Positions 7,476-17,904 are shown, numbered from the stretch's first letter. The stretch is 64,000 bases of DNA from a bacterium (GCA_021795235.1 JAJYPP010000001.1:62001-126000), one strand, 5' to 3'. Numbers and translations: made by a program. Notes: a model not told the origin generated them from the sequence alone.

Positions 7476-8801
7476 ATGAGCCCAAGTCCCGCCGATGCCC
7501 CAGCTCTGGATGTGGAGGTCGAGCACCTTCCCGGGTCGCAGGCCAAGCTGACCGTGGTTGCTCCAGTGCAGGAGGTCGAGCGAGGGATCTCGCGGGCTCT
7601 GGGGAGGCTCTCGGGGCAGGTGCGGCTGCCGGGCTTCCGTCCTGGGAAGGCTCCGGCAGCAGTGGTGGAGCGGGCGGTGGGCTGGGCCGCCATCCAGCAG
7701 GAGGCGGTGGACCTCCTCCTCCCGGAGTTGTACGCGCTGGCGGTCCGACAGGCGGATCTGGAGCCAGTCTCCCAACCCCAGGTTTCCGAAGCTGAGCTGG
7801 AGCGAGGGGAGCCATTCCGCTTCGTGGCCACGGTCGGGGTCCGCCCCGAAGTCACGCTTGGTGATTACCACCAGCTGAGGGTCCCGGTGGAGGACAGGGT
7901 GGTTGCGGACGAGGACGTGGCGGGCACCTTGGAGGAGCTGCGACAGCGCTACGCGCAGTTGACCGATGCTGGAGACCGCCCGGTGGAGGCGGGGGACGTG
8001 GTCACTGCGGAGCTGACGATGCGTCACAACGGCCAGGTCGTGGGCACCGAGGGGCAACCGCAGACTCTGGACCTGGAGCGCGGGGGCCTGCTGCCGGGGA
8101 TGGCAGAACAGCTGGTGGGTGCCACGGCGGGCGGCGAGCCCGTGGAGATAACCGTGACCATGCCGGAGGACTACACCAGAGAGGAACTCCGAGGCGAGCT
8201 GGTCACGATCACCGCGACCGTGACCCGGGTTCAGGCCAAGGAGCTGCCGGCTGTCGACGACAACCTGGCTGCGATCGCAGGTCATGGCGAGACGCTGGAG
8301 GAACTGCGCTCGCATATCAGGGAGCAGATCGCAGCCGACCTTCGCCGCGAGGCGGAGCAGGCTCAGGTAATAGCTGCCTTGGACGAACTGCTGGGCCTCA
8401 CCAAGGTGGATGTGCCCGAGACCATGATTCAAGCCGAGATCGATCACCAGATGCGCGATCTGGACAGGCGGCTGACAGAGGCCGGCATCACTCTCCAGGC
8501 CCTGCTCTCGGCCCAGGGGTCGAGTGTCGAGCAGTTGCGGGGAGAACGCCGCCAGCCAGCGGTGGAGTCGGTCCGGCTCGACCTCGCACTGAGCGAGGTG
8601 GTCAGGCGGGAGGGCATCTCAGTTTCCGATCAGGAGGTCGACCGGCAGCTGAAGGGGCTCATTCCCAAGGGGGCCTCGAGAAGCGAGCAAGTTCGTCTTC
8701 GAGAGGTCTTCCGGCGCGAGCTCGAGATTGGCAAGGCGAGGGAGTTGGTGGTGAGGCTGGCACGCGGGGACGAGGACTCTTCCCAGATTCCGATGGGTTG
8801 A
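7476..8801 (+). CDS. tig: Trigger factor (ribosome-associated chaperone, peptidyl-prolyl isomerase)
   Basis: This is a 441-residue protein with the three trigger factor regions in order. The N-terminal ribosome-binding domain carries a signature loop [19 protein letters not shown] (canonical GFRxGKxP at about 52-59). A central FKBP-like domain follows ([10 protein letters not shown] to about residue 245), then a helical C-terminal chaperone arm ([20 protein letters not shown] onward). It binds L23/L29 at the ribosome exit and shields nascent chains. Its place before clpP and clpX is the common tig-clpP-clpX order. I use ATG 7476, but an in-frame TTG at 7464 lies 6 nt after a TATTGT hexamer and would make a leaderless start four codons longer. 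Confidence 0.95.
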   Translation: MSPSPADAPALDVEVEHLPGSQAKLTVVAPVQEVERGISRALGRLSGQVRLPGFRPGKAPAAVVERAVGWAAIQQEAVDLLLPELYALAVRQADLEPVSQPQVSEAELERGEPFRFVATVGVRPEVTLGDYHQLRVPVEDRVVADEDVAGTLEELRQRYAQLTDAGDRPVEAGDVVTAELTMRHNGQVVGTEGQPQTLDLERGGLLPGMAEQLVGATAGGEPVEITVTMPEDYTREELRGELVTITATVTRVQAKELPAVDDNLAAIAGHGETLEELRSHIREQIAADLRREAEQAQVIAALDELLGLTKVDVPETMIQAEIDHQMRDLDRRLTEAGITLQALLSAQGSSVEQLRGERRQPAVESVRLDLALSEVVRREGISVSDQEVDRQLKGLIPKGASRSEQVRLREVFRRELEIGKARELVVRLARGDEDSSQIPMG

Positions 8802-8880
8802 TTTCCCGGCCGCGGGTATACTCGGCTCCAAGGTCGCTGATTGCCGTTTGAAGACTTCGGGCAGATTCCAGGAGGAGACC

Positions 8881-9540
8881 ATGGCCCTCATTCCGATGGT
8901 CGTCGAGACCACCACCAGGGGCGAGCGAGCCTTTGACATCTACTCCCGACTTCTGAAAGACCGGATCATCTTTGTCGGCACCGCCATTGACGACCAGATC
9001 GCCAACTTGGTGATGGCGCAGCTGCTGTATCTGGAGAGCGAGGACCCCGAGCGCGACATCAACATCTATATCAACAGCCCCGGGGGTTCGGTCTCCGCCG
9101 GGCTGGCGATCTACGACACCATGCAGTACGTCAAGCCCAAGGTGAGCACCTTCTGCATGGGGCTGGCGGCTTCGTTTGGTTGCATTCTCCTGGCCGGAGG
9201 TGAGGCGGGGCAGCGGTTCAGCCTTCCCAACACCCGGATCATGATGCACCAGCCCAGCGGGGGTTTCCAGGGGCAGGCTTCGGACATCCAGATCCAAGCC
9301 CAGGAGATCCTTCGCCTACGCCGGACCATCGACCAGATCCTGGCCCAGCACACCGGCAAGGCGGTGGATCAGATCACCCGAGACTCTGACCGTGACTTCT
9401 ACATGTCGCCGGAGGAAGCCCTCGAATACGGGCTCATCGACCACATCCTGACCAAGGAGCGGCCCGGGGCCGAGGCAGCTAACGGCAAGCCCAAGGCGGT
9501 GCCAGAAGCAGCGGAGGCGGTTGCACCGTCTGGTCGCTGA
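8881..9540 (+). CDS. clpP: ATP-dependent Clp protease proteolytic subunit
   Basis: This is a 219-residue ClpP. The catalytic triad is visible: Ser98 in GLAASFGC, His123 in MMHQPSGG and Asp172 in SDRDFYMS. The oxyanion glycines are in [10 protein letters not shown] at 65-74. The ATG at 8881 is preceded by CAGGAGGAGACC, so the longer frame from 8848 is not used. A TATACT box at 8817-8822 lies about 60 nt upstream. The C-terminal 25 residues are an Ala/Pro/Glu-rich tail longer than in most ClpP proteins. It forms tetradecamers fed by ClpX, encoded 240 bp downstream. Only one clpP copy is in the window. Confidence 0.97.
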   Translation: MALIPMVVETTTRGERAFDIYSRLLKDRIIFVGTAIDDQIANLVMAQLLYLESEDPERDINIYINSPGGSVSAGLAIYDTMQYVKPKVSTFCMGLAASFGCILLAGGEAGQRFSLPNTRIMMHQPSGGFQGQASDIQIQAQEILRLRRTIDQILAQHTGKAVDQITRDSDRDFYMSPEEALEYGLIDHILTKERPGAEAANGKPKAVPEAAEAVAPSGR

Positions 9541-9552
9541 CGACAAATTGAG

Positions 9553-9783
9553 ATGGCAGAGGTGAAGGACAGCAGGCGACAGCCGGTGGGGGTGACCCAG
9601 GACCGCCGCGGGGTTCTGCGGATGGTCCGCAGATTTGGGTCCCGCTGCGACTTCTGTGGCCGCCTGGCCATGGGGGTCGCCGTGGAGTCCGGCCCCGAGG
9701 GGCGCCAGGTTGCGATCTGCAGCCGCTGTGTGGGCGAGGCTGCGCGCCGCCTCCATCCCCAGGGCGGAGGTGACGCCGCATGA
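9553..9783 (+). CDS. Stand-alone ClpX-type zinc-ribbon micro-protein
   Basis: This is a 76-residue protein between clpP and clpX. Its core CDFCGRL...ICSRC has two CxxC pairs separated by 20 residues. The N-terminal zinc domain of the adjacent ClpX has CSFC and CDQC separated by 18 residues, and the flanking Phe and Ile positions also match. The N-terminal 30 residues are basic. Its stop overlaps the ClpX start (ATGA), so synthesis of the two is probably coupled. In ClpX the zinc domain dimerises and binds adaptors and substrates. A free copy could act as adaptor, anti-adaptor or assembly partner. The zinc ribbon is seen; the role is inference. Confidence 0.8.
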   Translation: MAEVKDSRRQPVGVTQDRRGVLRMVRRFGSRCDFCGRLAMGVAVESGPEGRQVAICSRCVGEAARRLHPQGGGDAA

Positions 9784-11039
9784 CCGAGCGAGAGGACCGC
9801 CGTCGCCACACGCGCTGTTCCTTCTGCAACAAGGGTCAGGAGCAGGTCCGCAAGCTGATCGCGGGTCCCGGCGTCTACATCTGCGACCAGTGCATCGAGC
9901 TCTGCCAAGAAGTCCTGGAGGAGGAGACCAAGGGACCCGCGGCCCGGCGGCCGCGCACCAACGTGGTCCCCAGCCCGCAGTCCATCTGGAACTCGCTAAA
10001 CCAATACGTGGTGGGCCAGGACCAGGCCAAGAAGGTGCTCTCGGTGGCGGTCTACAACCACTACAAGCGCATCAACAGTTCCCGTGAGACCAGCGATGTG
10101 GAGCTGCAGAAGTCGAATGTGCTCTTGGTGGGTCCCACCGGCTGCGGCAAGACCCTCTTGGCCCAGACTCTGGCCAAGATCCTTGACGTGCCCTTTTCCA
10201 TTGCCGATGCCACCTCTCTGACTGAGGCTGGCTATGTGGGCGAGGACGTGGAGAACATCCTCCTGCGTCTCATCCAGGCTGCCGACTTCGACATCGCCAG
10301 GGCGGAGCGGGGCATCATCTACATCGACGAGATCGACAAGATCACCCGCAAGTCGGACAACCCTTCGATCACCCGCGATGTCTCCGGTGAGGGGGTGCAG
10401 CAGGCCCTGCTCAAGATCCTGGAGGGGACAGTCGCCAATGTGCCTCCCCAGGGGGGCCGCAAACATCCCCACCAGGACTTCATCCAGATCAACACGGGCA
10501 ACATCCTGTTCATATGCGGAGGCGCCTTCGAGGGTCTGGAGCGGTTGATCGAGCAGCGCGTAGGGCAGCGCACCATCGGATTCAGCAGCGACCCGGGGGG
10601 ACGGCGAACCAAGGAGAGCACGCAGATCCTCCAGCTGATGCAGGCGCAGGATCTCCTTCGCTACGGGCTCATCCCAGAGTTTGTGGGCCGTCTCCCGATC
10701 GTGGTGGCGCTCCAGAGCCTCGATGAGGACGACATCACCCGTATCCTCACCGAGCCCAAGAATGCCTTCGTCAAGCAGTATCAGAAGTTCTTCGCGCTGG
10801 ACGAGGTCGACCTGACGTTCGAGGAGGCGGCCCTTCGCGCCATCGCCAGCCAGGCGCTGGCGCTGGGAACGGGCGCCCGCGGCCTGAAGAGCATCCTGGA
10901 GTCAGTGCTGCTGACCAGTATGTTCGAGATCCCCTCGCACCCCGAGATCAAGCGTTGCGTGATCACTGAGAAGTCAATCCTCGAATCTACGGAGCCGGAC
11001 CTCTACCAGGAGGACGAGCCCCAAGCCGCCAGCGCCTGA
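9780..11039 (+). CDS. clpX: ATP-dependent Clp protease ATPase subunit ClpX
   Basis: This is a 419-residue AAA+ unfoldase. The zinc-binding domain (Cys13, Cys16, Cys35, Cys38) is followed by the AAA+ module, with Walker A GPTGCGKT at 118-125, Walker B IIYIDEID at 179-186, a pore-loop GYVGEDVE segment and sensor 2 [10 protein letters not shown]. The IGF-type loop that docks on ClpP appears as TIGFSSD. The ATG overlaps the stop of the small zinc-ribbon gene (ATGA). Length is normal for the family. Together with clpP upstream it gives a complete ClpXP protease. Confidence 0.98.
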   Translation: MTEREDRRRHTRCSFCNKGQEQVRKLIAGPGVYICDQCIELCQEVLEEETKGPAARRPRTNVVPSPQSIWNSLNQYVVGQDQAKKVLSVAVYNHYKRINSSRETSDVELQKSNVLLVGPTGCGKTLLAQTLAKILDVPFSIADATSLTEAGYVGEDVENILLRLIQAADFDIARAERGIIYIDEIDKITRKSDNPSITRDVSGEGVQQALLKILEGTVANVPPQGGRKHPHQDFIQINTGNILFICGGAFEGLERLIEQRVGQRTIGFSSDPGGRRTKESTQILQLMQAQDLLRYGLIPEFVGRLPIVVALQSLDEDDITRILTEPKNAFVKQYQKFFALDEVDLTFEEAALRAIASQALALGTGARGLKSILESVLLTSMFEIPSHPEIKRCVITEKSILESTEPDLYQEDEPQAASA

Positions 11040-11172
11040 GGGGCTGTTCCTTTCAACCTCTCGGCCCCCATGGCCGCCCGGTCGGTAGACTGAAAGGCTC
11101 ATCACCAGCCGCGGCTCAGCAGGCCCTCCTTGGGGCCGGATGGCGGGCCGTCACCAGGATCATCACTTGACC

Positions 11173-13503
11173 ATGTCTCCTTCACCTTCGCGTCATCTCC
11201 TCTCCAGCAACCTTGGTTATCCCCGAATCGGGAGGGCCCGGGAGCTGAAATGGATGCTCGAGTCGTATTGGGCGGGGCAGGCCTCGGCCGAGGAGCTGCA
11301 AACCCGGGCCGCGGAGCTACGCGCGGTGCGTTGGCAGACTCAACGTGACGCCTCCATTGACCAGATCCCCAGTAACGACTTCTCCCTCTACGACCACGTG
11401 CTGGACCTCTCCCTCAGCTTGGGGGCTGTGCCCGACCGCTTCGAACCGCTGCTCGGCGCTTCGGAACTCGACCTGATGTTCGCGATGGCGAGGGGAACCA
11501 AGGTCGGGGGCAAGGAGATTGCGGCGCTCGAGATGACCAAGTGGTTCGACACCAACTATCACTACCTGGTCCCGGAGCTCAGCCCGCGCCAGCAATTCCA
11601 GTTGTCTTCGCTGAAGCCGGTTGAGGAGTTCCGGGAGGCGCTGGCACTGGGCATCCAGACCAGGCCGGTGGTGCTGGGTCCGGTGAGCTACCTGCGACTC
11701 GCCAAGGCCACTGAGCCGGGCTTCTCGCTCCTTTCCCTGCTGGATCGCCTCCTGCCGGCATACGCGGACCTGCTGACCGGCTTGGCGGCCGCGGGCGCCA
11801 AGTGGGTGCAGCTGGACGAGCCGTGCCTGGCCCAGGACGCGCCGGTGGAACTGCTGGAGGCGGTGGAGGCGGCCTACTCCTTCCTGAGGCGGCGGGTGCC
11901 CGCACTCAAGCTGCTGGTGGCCTCCTACTTCGCCGGGCTGGGAGCGAACCTGGAGGCGGCGCTCATGCTCCCGATTGATGCCCTGCACCTGGACCTGGTG
12001 CGTGGTGCCGCGGACCTCGAGCCGGCTTTGGAGCTAGCCCCGGATGGGCTCGCTCTCTCCCTGGGTTTGGTCGACGGGCGCAACATCTGGTCACTGGACC
12101 CCGAACCTGCCCTGCGCGCCATTGACCTGGCCGTATCCAAGCTTGGCCACGAGCGAGTTCTGGTGGCGCCCTCCTGCTCCTTGATCCATGTCCCGGTCAG
12201 CCTCAGCGGGGAGGACCGGTTGCAGCCCGAGATCCGTGACTGGCTGGCATTCGCGCATGAGAAGCTGACCGAGGTGGCGGTACTGGCGGGATCGACGGGC
12301 GATCCCGCCTCGGCGGGGCTGACCCTGGACCGACTGCGGAAGGTGGCGGAGCTGAGGCGGCGATCGGCTCTGCGCGCGGATCCGGCGGTTCAGCAGCGGG
12401 TCGCCGCGGTCGGGCCAGCTGATCTTCGGCGGCCTGGTGATCTTGGCGAGCGGCGCCGCCGGGCGCGCCTCGACATGGGGCTGCCACTGTTGCCCACGAC
12501 CACGATCGGCTCCTTCCCGCAGCGTCCTGAGCTGCGCCAGGCCCGGGCCAGACTGCGCCGGGGGGAGATTGATCAGGACGCCTACCACCAGCTGATGCGT
12601 GACGAGGTCCGTCGGGTCATCACCTTCCAGGAGGAGGCCGGCCTGGACGTGCTGGTGCACGGCGAGCCGGAGCGCAACGACATGGTGGAGTACTTCGCGG
12701 AGCGGCTGCGTGGAATTGCCACCTCCAAGGGGGGCTGGGTCCAGTCCTACGGCTCGCGCTGCACCAAGCCTCCGGTCATCTTCGGGGACGTCTCGCGCGC
12801 GGAACCCATGACCGTTTTCTGGTCCTCGTTCGCCCAGAGCCTGACCCCCAAGCCGGTCAAGGGAATCCTGACCGGTCCGGTGACCATCCTGCAGTGGTCG
12901 TTTCCGCGAGAAGACGTGCCGCGCAGCCAGACGTGCGTCCAGATCGCCCTGGCGCTCCGGGACGAGGTAGCCGACCTGGAGCAGGCGGGGATCCGCATAA
13001 TCCAGATCGACGAGCCCGCCCTGCGGGAGGCGATGCCGTTGCGGCGAGCCGAGCAGCCTGGCTACTTGCGCTGGGCCATCGACGGGTTCAGACTGGCGGC
13101 CGCCGGCGCCGGTGAGGGGGTGCAGATCCACACTCACATGTGCTATGCGGAGTTCGGCGACATCATGGAGGCCATCGGGGAGCTCGAGGCAGACGCGCTC
13201 TACATTGAGGCCGCGCGTTCGGGCATGGAATTGCTGCGCTCCTTCGCCGCCGTCGGGTACGCCAGCGAGGTCGGACCCGGTCTGTATGACATCCATTCCC
13301 CGGTGGTGCCGACCCAGGCGGAGATGGCGGACAGGTTGCGGGCGGCGGCCCGGGTGATCGCCCCAGAGCGGCTGTGGGCCAACCCCGACTGCGGGCTCAA
13401 GACCAGGAGATGGAGTGAGGTGGAACCCGCGCTGCGGAATCTGGTGGCTGCCGCCAGGGAGGTCTCTGGTGAACTGGCGGCGGCTCCAATCGGGTCTCTC
13501 TGA
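11173..13503 (+). CDS. metE: Cobalamin-independent methionine synthase
   Basis: This is a 776-residue enzyme that transfers a methyl group from methyltetrahydropteroyl-triglutamate to homocysteine. The N-terminal barrel opens with NLGYPRIGRARELKW. The C-terminal barrel carries the zinc ligands His655 and Cys657 in HTHMCYAEF and Cys740 in NPDCGLKTR, with the expected Glu in a DALYIEA strand. The start is uncertain: ATG 11173 fits the family N-terminus, while ATG 11140 would add 11 residues; neither has a good ribosome site. A TAGACT box lies at 11086-11091. I looked upstream for cobalamin or SAM riboswitch landmarks and saw none. Confidence 0.96.
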   Translation: MSPSPSRHLLSSNLGYPRIGRARELKWMLESYWAGQASAEELQTRAAELRAVRWQTQRDASIDQIPSNDFSLYDHVLDLSLSLGAVPDRFEPLLGASELDLMFAMARGTKVGGKEIAALEMTKWFDTNYHYLVPELSPRQQFQLSSLKPVEEFREALALGIQTRPVVLGPVSYLRLAKATEPGFSLLSLLDRLLPAYADLLTGLAAAGAKWVQLDEPCLAQDAPVELLEAVEAAYSFLRRRVPALKLLVASYFAGLGANLEAALMLPIDALHLDLVRGAADLEPALELAPDGLALSLGLVDGRNIWSLDPEPALRAIDLAVSKLGHERVLVAPSCSLIHVPVSLSGEDRLQPEIRDWLAFAHEKLTEVAVLAGSTGDPASAGLTLDRLRKVAELRRRSALRADPAVQQRVAAVGPADLRRPGDLGERRRRARLDMGLPLLPTTTIGSFPQRPELRQARARLRRGEIDQDAYHQLMRDEVRRVITFQEEAGLDVLVHGEPERNDMVEYFAERLRGIATSKGGWVQSYGSRCTKPPVIFGDVSRAEPMTVFWSSFAQSLTPKPVKGILTGPVTILQWSFPREDVPRSQTCVQIALALRDEVADLEQAGIRIIQIDEPALREAMPLRRAEQPGYLRWAIDGFRLAAAGAGEGVQIHTHMCYAEFGDIMEAIGELEADALYIEAARSGMELLRSFAAVGYASEVGPGLYDIHSPVVPTQAEMADRLRAAARVIAPERLWANPDCGLKTRRWSEVEPALRNLVAAAREVSGELAAAPIGSL

Positions 13504-13518
13504 GAGCTTGGGGGTCCT

Positions 13519-16137
13519 GTGAAGGCAGCCTTCGACCCAGCCTCCACCGAGGCCCATTGGCGGCGGCGGTGGGAGGAGTTGCGCCTGGGTGAGGCTGACG
13601 CTCTGAGTTCACGGCCTGCCTTCTCGATAGCGCTGCCGCCACCCAACATCACCGGGGCGCTGCACATGGGTCACGCGCTCAATGCGGTGATCCAGGACTC
13701 ACTCTGCCGCTTTCATCGGATGCGCGGGTACGAGGTCTGCTGGGTGCCTGGCACCGACCATGCCGCGATCGCCACTCAGAACGTGATCGAGCGACAGCTC
13801 GCGCAGGAGGGCACCAGCAAGGAGGAGCTGGGTCGAGAGGCCTTCGATCAGCGGGTGGACCTCTGGTACAGCACCTACCAGGGCCGCATTGTGGAGCAGC
13901 TGCGGCGCATGGGCGCGAGTTGCGATTGGACTCGCGAGCGCTTCACTCTGGACGAGCGTTACGTGCGGGTGATCCGCACCGCCTTCAAGGAACTCTTCGA
14001 CCAGGGTCTCATCTACCGCGGGCCTCGGATAGTCAACTGGTGTCCCCGCTGCCACAGCGCCATCTCCGATGAGGAGGTGGAGTATCGCGAGCACCACGAC
14101 ATCTTCTACCAGGTCCGCTACCGGGGCGCCGACGGCACCCAGGGTCTGGTGATAGCCACCACCAGACCGGAGACCATCGTGGCCGACGTGGCGGTGGCGG
14201 TTCCTCCTGGCGATCCGCGTTATTTGGGCCTGGCGGGAGCGACCGTCCTGGAGCCGCTGACAGGGCGGCCCATCCCGGTCATCGAGGACCAGGCCGTGGA
14301 TCCGAAGCTGGGAACCGGAGCTCTGAAGATCACCCCCGGGCACAGCGCCGAGGACTTTGACATCGGGTTGCGGCATCAACTGCCGGTCCTGACCGTGATC
14401 TCGCTGGACGGCATCATGGTGGTGCCGGAGATGCCGGCCCTGGATGGTCTGGACGTGGACCACGCCCGCGAGGTCGCGGTCACGCTGCTGCGCGATAGCG
14501 GGGCGCTGGAGAGCGAGCGGCCATTGGTTCACCAGGTGGGGCACTGTGATCGTTGCGGTACCGTCATCGAACCGCTGGTCACACCCCAGTGGTGGGTCAG
14601 GGTGGCGCCGCTTGCCCAACCTGCGATCCGAGTAGTGGAGGAGGACCAGGTCGTACTCCACCCCACCCACTTCCGGCGCCAGTACCTGGAGTGGATGAGC
14701 GGGCTCAGGGACTGGTGCATCAGCCGCCAGATCTGGCTCGGCCACCGCATCCCGGTCTCAACCTGTGGCAACGGGCATACCTTCGCCTGGATCGAAGAAC
14801 CGCAGGCGTGCCCGGAGTGCGCGAACCAGCACCTGATCGCAGATCCGGACGTCCTCGACACCTGGTTCTCAAGTTCACTCTGGCCATTCGCGATTCTGGG
14901 GTGGCCGGAGCCGAGCCCAGACCTCCAACGCTTTTACCCAACCAGCGTGCTCAGCACGGGTCGGGACATTCTCTGGCTCTGGGTGACTCGCATGGTCATG
15001 ATGGGCCTGCGTTTCACGGGCGAAGTTCCCTTCCGTGATGTCATCCTCCACGCCATCATCTTGGGTGCCGACGGGGCCCGTCAGTCGAAGTCGAAGGGCA
15101 ATGTGGTCGACCCTCTGGAGATGGTGGATCGCTACGGGGCTGACGCCCTCAGGGGCTGGGGGGCTACGGTTGCCATGGGAACTCAGGACTCTCGGTTCGA
15201 TGAGTCCCGGTTGGACGGCTTCTCCAAGTTTGCCAACAAGCTCTGGAACATGGTGCGCTTGCTCCACCTCATCCACTTCCCAGAGGGCGAGGGACGTATC
15301 CCTGTCACCTCCGAACCCGCTGCTGATGACCTGCAGGTGGTGGACCGCTGGATCCTGTCCCGGGTCTTTCGCCTGGTGGGCTCGGTCACTTCGGCTCTCA
15401 CCGAATTTGAGCTGGGGGTCGCCATCGACGCCATCTACCAGTTTGCCTGGAGGGAGCTCGCCGACTGGTATCTGGAGCTGGTCAAGCAGCGACTTCAGGA
15501 GCGGGACCGGGCAGCCCTGTGGACGACCAGGACCGCTTTGGTGACCGTCCTCGAGCTCCTCCATCCCATCATGCCGTTTCTGACCGACGCCCTGGCGGAG
15601 CAGTTCGACCAGCTGCCGGAGACTCTCGACCGTGCGAGTTGGCCGAGCCCGGAGCCGGGCTGGGAGGACTTGGAGGCTGAGACGAGCATGGTGGAGTTTC
15701 AGCAATTGACTGGGGAGCTGCGCAGCTGGTTGCAGGACCTGGGGGTCAGATTCGGTCGCCAAGCTCCCCGGATTCCCATCAGTGTGACAACCGGCAGCGA
15801 CGCCGCCGTGGTTGATCTGATCCGTGTCTACCTGCCTGCCATGGCCCCGGTGGCCTGGGTCGAGGCCGAGCTCGGCTCTCTGCAAGGGGTGGCGCCGTTG
15901 GTGGTGGGCCAGACCACAGTTCGGCTGGCGCCGACCGCCGCCGGCGAGAGCCCGCAGATAAGGGCGCGGATGGAGCGGGAGCTCGAGCAGCTGATGCAGT
16001 TGCGCCTGCGCCTCGCCACTCACCTCAGCGGCCCCTTCGCCACCGGCGCGCCTCCAGAGGTCGTACAGCGCGAGCGGGACCGGCTCGAGGAGGCGTCCCG
16101 GCGCGAGGCCATGCTGCGCGCCTCCTTAGGGATCTGA
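13519..16137 (+). CDS. valS: Valyl-tRNA synthetase
   Basis: This is an 872-residue class I synthetase. The HIGH-type motif is PPPNITGALHMGH at 41-52. The CP1 editing domain begins near residue 160 (WCPRCHSAISDEEVEY). The second signature reads RQSKSKGN near 521-528, where the usual KMSKSKGN has Arg-Gln in place of Lys-Met. An anticodon-binding helical domain and a C-terminal coiled coil (IRARMERELEQLMQLRLR to the end) complete it. The GTG start is preceded by a GGGGGTCCT stretch and lies 15 bp after metE. The four-gene membrane cluster begins 15 bp downstream. Confidence 0.96.
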   Translation: MKAAFDPASTEAHWRRRWEELRLGEADALSSRPAFSIALPPPNITGALHMGHALNAVIQDSLCRFHRMRGYEVCWVPGTDHAAIATQNVIERQLAQEGTSKEELGREAFDQRVDLWYSTYQGRIVEQLRRMGASCDWTRERFTLDERYVRVIRTAFKELFDQGLIYRGPRIVNWCPRCHSAISDEEVEYREHHDIFYQVRYRGADGTQGLVIATTRPETIVADVAVAVPPGDPRYLGLAGATVLEPLTGRPIPVIEDQAVDPKLGTGALKITPGHSAEDFDIGLRHQLPVLTVISLDGIMVVPEMPALDGLDVDHAREVAVTLLRDSGALESERPLVHQVGHCDRCGTVIEPLVTPQWWVRVAPLAQPAIRVVEEDQVVLHPTHFRRQYLEWMSGLRDWCISRQIWLGHRIPVSTCGNGHTFAWIEEPQACPECANQHLIADPDVLDTWFSSSLWPFAILGWPEPSPDLQRFYPTSVLSTGRDILWLWVTRMVMMGLRFTGEVPFRDVILHAIILGADGARQSKSKGNVVDPLEMVDRYGADALRGWGATVAMGTQDSRFDESRLDGFSKFANKLWNMVRLLHLIHFPEGEGRIPVTSEPAADDLQVVDRWILSRVFRLVGSVTSALTEFELGVAIDAIYQFAWRELADWYLELVKQRLQERDRAALWTTRTALVTVLELLHPIMPFLTDALAEQFDQLPETLDRASWPSPEPGWEDLEAETSMVEFQQLTGELRSWLQDLGVRFGRQAPRIPISVTTGSDAAVVDLIRVYLPAMAPVAWVEAELGSLQGVAPLVVGQTTVRLAPTAAGESPQIRARMERELEQLMQLRLRLATHLSGPFATGAPPEVVQRERDRLEEASRREAMLRASLGI

Positions 16138-16152
16138 GTCGGGGACGGCCGC

Positions 16153-17904
16153 TTGCTGTCCCTGACCACGCTGCCGCTGCTGGTCCTGCTCCCGCCCGCG
16201 GTCGCGGCCTTCCTGGCGGGGGCCAGCTCTCGCTCCCTGGTCCCCAATCCAGGGCTGGTTGCGAGGTGGACCGTTCGTCTGGGATTGACGCTGTCGTTGA
16301 TCGCCGCCGGCGCCATCCTGGTGCGGCTGCCGCCCACCGGCATTGTGGACTTGACCCTCTGGCGGCTTGACTCGCAGCTGCCGGTGACACTGCAGTTCGG
16401 GGTCGGGGGGCTAGGTCTGGCCGCGATGGTGCTGGCCGCCGCTCTGGTGGTGAGCTTCAGCGCCGGCGATCGCCGGCCGCTGGTCTCGTCGGCGCTGGCG
16501 GTGGCTGCCCTGGGAGGGGTGCTGGCCGCAATGTCCGGTGGCTTGTTGAGTCTCTTCGTTGGTCTACAGCTCTCCGCGGTAGGGGGGATCGGCATCAGTT
16601 ACGCCCGCTCTCCGCGAGCCGCCAGCCATCGGATCGTCTGGGCGGCGGTCGCCGACCAGGGCGTCGCCGTGATCTGGCTGGGAGCGGTGGTGGCGCTCTA
16701 CCACAGCGCCGGGACGGTCCAGTTCAGTGACATCCCCACCAGTTCCATCAACTTCGTCCTGGCGGTGATCCTGCTGGTGCCCGCCGTGGTGCGTCTGAGT
16801 TCAGCCGGGCTTCTCTTGGGATCTGCTCCCGGAGCCGAGGGGGCGCGGGCTCTGGATTTGGCGGATTGGCTGTCGGTGGTGGCGGTGCCCACGTCACTGG
16901 TGATCCTGCTGCGGGATCTTCAGCTGAGCGGGGGCGTTTGGCCATCGCACGCGTTCGGCACCATGTTGGACGCGGTTGGCCTCACAGCCGCCCTGGCGAT
17001 CGCTGTTGTCGTCCTGATCCGGCGGCGGCCCGGCGGTGAGGTCGGCGCTCTGCTGGTGGTGGCGGTGGCACTGACATTCCTCGGCTTTGGGTCCAACTCG
17101 CCGGCGGGGACCGAGCTGGGGGTGGGAGCGGGCCTGTTCCTGGAACTGCTGGCAGCGTTCTTGCCGCGGGCCCTGGCGACTACCTCCCAGGGACTTCGAT
17201 CCGACACCCAACGCGGCCAGTGGGCCTCGGTGGCCCTCCGGGCGGTCATCCTCGCGGCCGGCTCGCCGGTGTCCCTGGCGTTCACCGCTTGTCTCCTTGG
17301 ACTCAGCCTCGGCCTCCATGCCGGGGGGCTTGCGGGGTTGATGCCGACCCTGGGGTATGGTGGCTGCCTATTCTCCCTTTGCCTTCTGATCCCTCTGCTG
17401 CTACGTCTGCGCGGCGGGGGATACTCGTGGAGGAACTCGTTCCTCCTCCTGCCGGGGGGGCTCTTGGCGGCGGGAGCGATCGCTGGCGGCTGGATTCTGA
17501 CCGGACCGGTGGCTGCTATCGCCTTCTCGGGCGCGACCGCACCGGTGCCCATCACCTCGCCGGATCCCCTGTCGGTGCAGATCCCAGGGATCCTCTATCC
17601 CCAAGGGTATGTGGCGCTGCTGGCTCTGCTCTTGCTGCTGGCGCTGGGAGCGGTGAGGTATGCCGCGGGGGCAACGGTGTGGCCACGGTGGGATTACTCG
17701 GCAAGCCTGGAGGGGCCCGCGGAAGCCATGCTGAGACCTTTCCGGATCGATCTGGACCTGAGTCGATGGACGCGCCGTCTGAGTCGTGTTGGGCGGGCCG
17801 TCACTCTGGGTCTGGATCTCTCGGAGCGCGAGTTGGCGGAGCGTCCGATCTGGTTCTGGCTCGCAACCACCGCCGCGGTCGCCTGGCTGATGGCTCAACG
17901 ATGA
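16153..17904 (+). CDS. NuoL/HyfB-like polytopic membrane protein, lysine-free
   Basis: This is a 583-residue protein with about 14 or more predicted membrane segments. The early helix GLLSLFVGLQLSAVGGIGIS resembles the TM4-5 segment of NuoL/NuoM-type antiporter subunits. The C-terminus has an amphipathic stretch and a final anchor helix (RPIWFWLATTAAVAWLM), as in NuoL/HyfB. The whole sequence has no lysine, although proton-pumping homologues need membrane lysines. TTG 16153 is the first start after valS. The stop overlaps the next gene (ATGA). No quinone oxidoreductase, hydrogenase or Mrp genes lie nearby. The family link is by pattern and length, so ion transport is only a hypothesis. Confidence 0.65.
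   Translation: MLSLTTLPLLVLLPPAVAAFLAGASSRSLVPNPGLVARWTVRLGLTLSLIAAGAILVRLPPTGIVDLTLWRLDSQLPVTLQFGVGGLGLAAMVLAAALVVSFSAGDRRPLVSSALAVAALGGVLAAMSGGLLSLFVGLQLSAVGGIGISYARSPRAASHRIVWAAVADQGVAVIWLGAVVALYHSAGTVQFSDIPTSSINFVLAVILLVPAVVRLSSAGLLLGSAPGAEGARALDLADWLSVVAVPTSLVILLRDLQLSGGVWPSHAFGTMLDAVGLTAALAIAVVVLIRRRPGGEVGALLVVAVALTFLGFGSNSPAGTELGVGAGLFLELLAAFLPRALATTSQGLRSDTQRGQWASVALRAVILAAGSPVSLAFTACLLGLSLGLHAGGLAGLMPTLGYGGCLFSLCLLIPLLLRLRGGGYSWRNSFLLLPGGLLAAGAIAGGWILTGPVAAIAFSGATAPVPITSPDPLSVQIPGILYPQGYVALLALLLLLALGAVRYAAGATVWPRWDYSASLEGPAEAMLRPFRIDLDLSRWTRRLSRVGRAVTLGLDLSERELAERPIWFWLATTAAVAWLMAQR

Noticed and set aside
8817-8822. TATACT before clpP as a leaderless promoter
   Set aside because: The box is 58 nt from the ATG and a strong AGGAGG is present, so this message has a leader.
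11040-11172. Possible riboswitch upstream of metE
   Set aside because: I see no cobalamin-box or SAM-aptamer landmarks, only a TAGACT promoter box.
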